The translations under genes and the position numbers were made by a program. The notes below the pieces were generated by a model. It saw only the letters and a program-made list of their open reading frames with translations. It was not told the origin of the DNA and did no database searches. A stretch of 64,000 nucleotides of DNA, from positions 35,288,754 to 35,352,753 of the forward strand of contig CM033403.1 in the NCBI GenBank assembly GCA_019426215.1, read 5' to 3'. Of this stretch, positions 57,746 through 64,000 are shown one piece after another (within the stretch, counting starts at the first letter, position 1; every line of letters starts with the position of its first letter). The stretch comes from Buddleja alternifolia (Eukaryota > Streptophyta > Magnoliopsida > Lamiales > Scrophulariaceae).

Positions 57746-58625
57746 GTATGTCTACATGATGTAACTATATATGACATATCGAGAATAATTGATGGTACGT
57801 GCTAGGGACATAACTATATATCTTGGAGAGGAAAAAAATCTGATGACTCATTCAACTCAGAATCCATTCTCTGTTTGAAAATGTCAGTGAAAAACGTTTC
57901 CACAAGATCAATATAACAGGAATTCGGAGTTGATCAAAATCTGATGCAGATTTCACAGTATAGTTTCAGGGTGGAAATGTTTTTGAGAGGGATGAATATT
58001 TTATTTAACCGTATTATTCTAACTTTCGGTTTGTGGATAAGTGGGGCAGAAAGGCATAATTTCAGATAGGCCAAGAATCTGAATGTTTGCAATTTACCCT
58101 TGCAGGATAAGACGGTTTCGTGCTTAGCATTTCAGTAGGCTGCCTGAGGATATCCTTTATCTTCTTCCCCCAAATAATTGAGATTCCATAGATATTTCTT
58201 CTATCTTTTTTCTGTGAAACACGTCGACCAGAGTTGCATACTTAGCCTGTATTTTTTAGCAGTATTGAGTCGAATTTCTGATAATAATACAATATTATAG
58301 TAAGTTCATGATTCATATGACTAATTTACAGTATAGGAGCTTGAGAATGATGTGATTTGTTGGTTCAAATGAAGGTTGTTTCTTTCTTCAACTATTCTTT
58401 TTTTTAGTAAAATATTTCCCGGCTGTCCCACGACAATGATGACGCCTTGTTCCAGAATACGATATAATGCAAGAGTGTACGACTACAGAAATCATGTTTC
58501 TCTTCGTTGATACATGCCATGAGCATTTCCAATGACGATTCTAATCTTCAACTCTCCATTTCACCTTCATTTATCAAATTTATCTTGATTAGCAGATTCA
58601 TTTCAGGATTTGCCATTTAAGTATT

Positions 58626-58794
58626 TGTTAGGATCAAGCGCATACCACTATGCTAAAAGCTACAGCTGATAGCAAAGTGCAACTTTGTTTCCCTATACAC
58701 TTAGCAACGTAAAACACCATCCTAGGCTATGGTCGGCGTGAGGTGGCTGCGCCCCCATAAGCGCCATGGATCAGGCGATTAGTCCTTAGTTATA
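58626..58794 (-). mobile_element. SINE-like insertion in the right arm (169 bp)
   Basis: Imperfect ~24-bp direct repeats (58602-58625 and 58795-58819, sharing 'ttcagga' and 'aagtatt') flank it. The left arm has a single uninterrupted copy at about 53740-53765. Read on the minus strand, it contains 'tagcatagtggtatgcgc', like a tRNA A-box region. Long TSDs suggest LINE-mediated retroposition. Confidence 0.65.
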
Positions 58795-59014
58795 TTCAGG
58801 AATTGCAATTTCAAGTATTGAAGCAAATAGATAAAATTCTCATCTTTAATGCCAAAAACACTTTATATTCATATATTCACACATAAAAAGTGTTACAGAC
58901 ATCACCCATGCTACAAGCAAGGGGATTGCTAGTACTTAACTACATATACTAACGATCACAGTGACAAGCAATCTTAACTAATACTACAACGTCGTACACA
59001 GAAATATTAAGAGT

Positions 59015-59284
59015 CTAATAAGCCATAGTTGAAGATTTCCTCTTAGAGTAGTCCAAAACCGAGACTCCATCACGAAACTGCACCACCTCGTAACTATTCA
59101 TCATTTTTTCATTTGCAGAAACCGGTTTTACCTGATAAACGTGAGCCTGCTGAGGCTGATACTGATACTGACAAGTTTGCATAGGCTTTTTCGGAGCAGA
59201 AGGCCTTCCCTTCTTCCCTATGTATTCATCTACTAATGCAAAGCCTTCTCTGCCTATTCTAATCAGATCTTCCTTGTATGCCAT
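59015..59284 (-). CDS. Small plant protein of unknown function, 89 aa (copy 2)
   Basis: This is the mirrored duplicate of 53265-53537. It begins MAYKEDLIRIGREGFALVDEY, keeps GKKGRPSAPKKP and the QYQPQQAHVYQVKPVSANEK centre, and ends DYSKRKSSTMAY. It is one residue shorter than copy 1 in the middle (TCQ against TNCL). The gene points toward the other arm's gene (convergent). Its own TATA box (59362-59373) and 3' flank are conserved, so both copies could be expressed. Confidence 0.75.
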   Translation of the reverse strand: MAYKEDLIRIGREGFALVDEYIGKKGRPSAPKKPMQTCQYQYQPQQAHVYQVKPVSANEKMMNSYEVVQFRDGVSVLDYSKRKSSTMAY

Positions 59285-59361
59285 TTTTGTAGATGTAAGA
59301 ATAGAGACGATGTAAGAAAGATTTTCGAGTTTTTCTTAATGAAAAATGTACTAGGAGAACG

Positions 59362-59373
59362 CCCTTTATATAG
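59362..59373 (-). promoter_or_regulatory. TATA box of the 89-aa small-protein gene
   Basis: Read on the minus strand this is CTATATAAAGGG, identical to the box before copy 1 and 77 bases before the start codon at 59284. Confidence 0.8.
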
Positions 59374-59989
59374 AAAGCTCGGTCTCAAGTAGACGAACAA
59401 AATATTGATACACAATAAAGTGGGAAAAAAATCTAAGTGTGGCCACTAGCTTCCTAACAAGTGGCGATTCGTTTTGGATAAGTGTAAAATGAAGAATCTG
59501 AACAATTTAGAAAATATGATTTCTTCAAAAATAGCTACTGTTTACTCCAAAAGATTTTCCATATTAAGGTCCATTTCGAATATGATTCTCCTTTTACTAA
59601 TCTAGTACTTAAGTAAAAAGTGACAGTTATTAATTAAACTAACGAAATGATCGATCTTCGTATCTAGTATTCGTTAGTTAAACTCTAATCATTGTACTTA
59701 ATCATATATGTGAATCTGATCCCTTGCTTAAACTACTTTTCGTACTACTTTTCGCTGATTATGTGGTGGCAAAATCTTTTCGTGGAAGAGGCCACGGCAC
59801 CATACCGATATGAACACGTTTATGCATTTCTCAATCAGCCCTGAAATCCTATACTAGCGAAAATATAATTATTATTAGCATTTATCCAAAAGCAAGAAAT
59901 GAAAGAAAAAGGAAATCTGGTGTAACATAAGATAGAGCATGAAAACATTATTTTAAATAAAATTTCATGCTCGGATCGACCTCGTTTCT

Positions 59990-61596
59990 TCAAATTTGTG
60001 CTTTTCCACTCGAAATTGGAAAAATCCCATGTTGATGCCGAAAAACATTTAAAGGATCTACGATAGTCTTGGCGCGAACCAATTTGTCATAATTTTTCAA
60101 GAAATAATTTTCACCCCAAACTCGAGCGTTCTCCACAGCCTCATCAACGCGCGAACGACTACAATTTTCAAAATCCATAACTCCATTATCAAAGTCCATG
60201 TAATTAATATAAGCAGCCCTGGGACCCGAAGAGACATAAGGCGCCATTGCAGCGTAAAATCCCCTCATCCAATCCATATAATCTTCACTTTTCTCGTTTC
60301 ATCATCTCTCCATTCAATCACATAATGAATCATGAAAAGGTTACCTTTTCTGTGGGGGTACGGTATCGATTCGCTGCTTATATTTGTCATAGCTCCACCA
60401 TAAGGGTCTAAAATGATGAAACCTTTTGGTTCTTTCTCAAGTATTTCTACAGCAGAAGTTATTCCAGTTATAGATATTGGAAACCTCACATAGTCTGATT
60501 TAGCTTTGTAATATGGTGCCTCAAATAAATATCGATCTTTCAAATTGGAAATTACGCTCCCGCTTTCCAATCCCAAGAAATAAAGAACTGATTCGATCCA
60601 ACTCATTGCCTTGTAGTCTTCTGCTGACATATTCAGTTCTGGAAATGCATTTTCCAATATTGACAAGGCAATATTTCTCGTTCCAAGGTAAAGGCCTTTA
60701 AACGTCGAGGATATTCTAGAAGTTTCCATCTCTGTACCAACAACCAACGACAAATAGAAATCATCGACTAATTTCGGAGCAACATTTTGCCATACGTGAA
60801 CCAGTTTCGCCACTTCATCTTTCGTTCCAGGCCTGGAAACTATAAAACCTGTCAAAATTTCGTGCACTTTCACAAAACTAATTTTCTAAGCATACACAAT
60901 ACCCAAAACACCCCCTCCACCGGCCCGAATAGCCCAAAAGACATCCTCTCCCATCGAATCCTTATCTAATAACCTGCCATTAGCATCAATTTGAAGTGCA
61001 TCGACCACATTATCAGCAGGGAGCCCGTATTTTCTGAATAATAATCTGAATCCGCCACCCGAGACGTGCCCGCCCATCCCCACTGTGGGGCAAGCCCCGC
61101 CCCGGAACCCATGGATCTTGCTCGGCTCAGAAATGGCGTAATATGTTTGACCAAGTGTTGCACCTGCCTCCACCCAAGCTGTTTCTGCTTCCAAGTCAAT
61201 AGAAACTCTATTCAGATTCATAATATCGATCAACACGAACGGAGTTCCCTCGTAGGCAACATACGACGTGCCCTCGTAGCTGTGGCCCCCACTCCTTACT
61301 CTAATTTCAAATGATCCTGTCTTACAACATAGTACACTGCTGACCAGCTGATCTCTGCTCTCTGTTATGACGATGGCTACTGGTTTGGGGACTGCGGGGC
61401 CCGCAAAACGCCGATTTCGAATCGAACTATCTAGAAACTTGGAGTAAAAAGCGGGATCTCTGTCGTGTAACGAGAAGTTATAAACCTTGTTATCAATCAA
61501 ACAAGACGAAAGAATATCTGAATGTTGACTACAATTTGAAAGAACAAAAAGGGATGCCAAAAACAGATGAAATAATGCATACACTATAAACTCCAT
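59990..61596 (-). pseudogene. BBE-like FAD-linked oxidase pseudogene
   Basis: The translation follows the berberine-bridge-enzyme-like family, secreted flavoproteins with bicovalently bound FAD: an N-terminal signal peptide (about residues 1-22), RSGGHSYEG with the FAD-linking His105, [12 protein letters not shown] with the FAD-linking Cys169, then the substrate domain and the C-terminal [11 protein letters not shown] motif. The gene is intronless, as is usual for the family. Two lesions break it: an in-frame TAG at 60886-60888, where relatives have Trp after GIVYA, and a frameshift near 60277, just before [15 protein letters not shown]. Everything else is well preserved, so inactivation looks recent. 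A sequencing or assembly error at one or both sites cannot be excluded without reads. Confidence 0.88.
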
Positions 61597-62456
61597 TGTT
61601 TGATATTTTTCGAGCTGCTAATGAAGATCTAAAGATAAATAAATAAAGGCATTAGTTCTGAAATAGATCAGAAATATTAATATATAGTAACAAAAATACA
61701 GCTTAGCAGCCTCATATTTAATAATTTAATCATTTTATAATATACAAATTATCAATTAAATAACAAAATAGCATTAAATTACACATAATTTTAAATAACA
61801 AAGCAGCATTAAATAACAAAAGAATCTCATTTTTTCACTGTTGATGAGTTTAAGCCCTGTTTCATGATATTGTTTCATTTTATTGAAACAAATCTACAAA
61901 CGTTTACCAGTTTCGTGACATTAAATCACACATAATTCAAATTAATTACATAGTACATACAAATTTTACATGCTTTATTCTGGTCTTTCAGACAGGAAGG
62001 ATCATTTTTCAACCGACTAATCCAAAAAACGATCAAACAGAGAGAATAAATGCAAAGTATGCAACTTACTGGCACAAAATATATTCAATCTGCATATTCT
62101 TTTCTCGAAAATGTAATTTGATACGTCTCTTGAAAAGGGATTGCCATATATTGAAGGATATATATGTGGAAATTTGCTAAGAATTATTCTCTAAATCAAT
62201 CGAACGAATTCTGATCAAAATGCGCCTAACTAGTCAAGTATTCTTACTGAATAGTACCTTCAAATGTAATAATATTATTGCTGCTTTTGGCCAAGTGTAA
62301 CACTTCAAAGTCTTGCTAGCGATTTATTTTGTTTTATCCGTTATTTCCTTTACTGAAAGTATTTTGTTAGACTAAATGTTTCTCACTACTTATCTATTTA
62401 CAGATTCCTTTTCTTAATTTCTCCTCTATACAAGCAAAACATAGAGAAGAAAGAAA
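61597..62456. other. Upstream of the BBE-like pseudogene and intergenic DNA
   Basis: No gene is supported. The T-rich, A-rich sequence shows no clear element ends. Confidence 0.45.
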
Positions 62457-62717
62457 TGGAACATCAGAAAGAAATTGTCAATATTGGCCAACAATGCTGC
62501 GTCCTTCTCGATGAAAACTTTGGACGAACGAAAAAACCTCACGACCCTCAAAAAGGACAATTTCAAAGTATTGTGCCGGTACCCTTATAAACCACAACAT
62601 TCTCATATTTGTTTTGCAATTCCAGTTTCTGCTAAAGAAGCAACCGCCACAACTCTTTCATGATTGCAATATTGAGATTATGGACTGCTCAAAGAGACAA
62701 ACTACGCGTATAGCTTT
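62457..62717 (+). pseudogene. Frameshifted member of the small-protein family
   Basis: It opens MEHQKEIVNIGQQCCVLLDE, which aligns with the family N-terminus. The frame stops after 44 codons. The homology to YQYQPQQAHIYQVKPVSANE continues in another frame as YPYKPQHSHICFAIPVSAKE (from about 62580), and the terminal block returns in a third register as MDCSKRQTT. At least two frameshifts are therefore needed. It lies on the plus strand beyond the BBE-like pseudogene. Confidence 0.8.
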
Positions 62718-64000
62718 TATTCAGGCCCTTATTATGTAATCACTAATATCTCCTGGCTTTATAGCATTACCGGGATCTGTTACAATACGTAACTTTCCTG
62801 TAATAGTCCATTTGAATATTGTTCAATGGCTGTAAATTTGTATTCTCTATAAAATGCTAAGGACCTTTTTGAATATTTCCAACTTTCCGTCATGCAACTG
62901 AACTATAATTCTCCGTAAGATAATATTATACGTTTTTAGTACTATTTCGGTATTCTTCCTCGTTACTGAGAAAAAGTGAGTCATTAAGGTACAAGATGTA
63001 CTATACATCATTGCTACTTTATGATCCAATTGCAAGAGCGGAGTTTAACTAACTGAACGAAATCTGCCCGATCAAATTCGCCCTATGTAACTTGTTAATA
63101 ATTAAACAAGACACATTTAATAATATTCATAATACTGCTATAAGGTAACATATATAAAATCGTTCTTTATAGATTGTCTTCATTAATTGGAAAAAAAAAA
63201 TCAATTCTATGAAGGATCAATACAGCTTTTATTTATAATTTGTGCATTGAGGAATAATCAAGTCTGAGTTAGATGAAATGTTTTCAAAGTCTTCTATAAT
63301 TTTTTTCAATTCCATTAAATTTAAATCCAATGAATAATTTTATCTTTTACATATAGTGATTTCAATTCATATGAAGTGGAGTTTGAGAAACACGGAAAGG
63401 CGTTCATATCAGTATTATGACTGTCACTTTTTCCACGAAAAGATCTTGTTACCCCGCAATCAGTCAAAAAGTAGTAAGTAAATAGTTTAAGCAAGGGATC
63501 AGCTTCACATATTAAGATTAACTCCATAATCGCGTTAGAACGCATAAAGTTCACCATACACGAATCAAAGAACTCCCTAAGAATGAACCCGAATGAAGTG
63601 TATATTGCACCTTCTACCCAAGTGTTACACTTAAAGTCTATTGCTTTATTAAAGGAAGATGCAATATGCTCCTACTCAAAGATATTTGTTTTTCTATGTC
63701 CATTGCCATTTTTGTAGTGCATCAATATTTTGAAAATATCTGAACAAATTTTGATTCTTCTTTAGCTTAATTAGATTGAAAATTAGTTCCCGTTCACTTT
63801 GTTTGATGGGATGAAGGTGTGATATATGGATTAGTTTATGGATGAGAAAAGTCGTAGTGATCATTATTTAGTCCGATCTAAATCATATATAGAAACTTTT
63901 CATGCACTATATCTAGTACACCCAACCTTGAAGGTAATGTTAAAATTATTGGCTTGAATTGCATAACCACTATTTTTTACGGGTCAACATTTTGACCCAT
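62718..64000. other. Intergenic DNA to the window end
   Basis: 63385-63530 is a third copy of the outer flank of the inverted arms (shared 'gcgttcatatcagtattatg', 'ccacgaaaagatctt' and 'agtttaagcaagggatcag', compared with 52686-52795). No small-protein frame follows it before the window ends. The rest shows no gene. Confidence 0.6.

Larger units (their letters stand above)
57741..59830 (-). repeat. Right arm of the ~2-kb inverted duplication
   Basis: This is the reverse-complement partner of 52670-56477. It keeps the empty sites for both hAT elements of the left arm and carries its own SINE-like insertion at 58626-58794. The outer end (about 59760-59830) also resembles 63385-63530, so part of this flank exists three times in the window. 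Confidence 0.85.

Overview
This is a window of a flowering-plant nuclear genome. The genes are intron-split, encode plant-specific products (pectin methylesterases with inhibitor pro-regions, a GTE-type bromodomain protein, a berberine-bridge-enzyme-like gene) and sit in very AT-rich DNA crowded with small transposable elements. It looks like a eudicot; I cannot name the species. Gene models were built by reading exons, splice sites and frames by eye.

Layout. 1-20.4 kb has no convincing host gene. It is a nest of small elements: three short LTR elements (TRIMs), hAT-type, MULE-type and CACTA-type MITEs, two SINE-like insertions and a 235-bp tandem repeat. Many ends are fixed by exact target-site duplications (TSDs), including two multi-level nests (6.76-9.01 kb and 9.49-12.80 kb). 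20.4-34.2 kb is a tandem segmental duplication. A flank plus a GTE1/IMB1-like bromodomain gene was copied. The first copy (23.4-25.65 kb) stops inside exon 5 at the duplication junction and lacks the NET domain; the second (29.8-34.2 kb) is a full eight-exon gene coding for about 381 aa. 38.3-38.8 kb (minus) holds a small single-exon gene resembling the plant 'embryo sac development arrest 6' family. 42.3-52.1 kb holds two minus-strand pectin methylesterase genes (598 and 581 aa), each with a membrane anchor, a PMEI pro-region, dibasic processing motifs and an apparently intact active site.

52.7-62.8 kb is the most unusual part. A small-protein family that I cannot name is present as three intact copies (90, 110 and 89 aa) and one frameshifted copy. 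Two of the intact copies lie in the arms of a ~2-kb inverted duplication. Each arm acquired its own insertions after duplication, and the sister arm preserves the empty sites. Next to it lies a BBE-like FAD oxidase pseudogene (one in-frame nonsense codon plus one frameshift) and a smaller remnant of another BBE-like 3' end.

The genes do not form one pathway. The pectin methylesterases act in the cell wall, the bromodomain protein in chromatin, and the BBE-like gene once encoded a secreted oxidase. What unites the window is local duplication followed by decay and transposon insertion.
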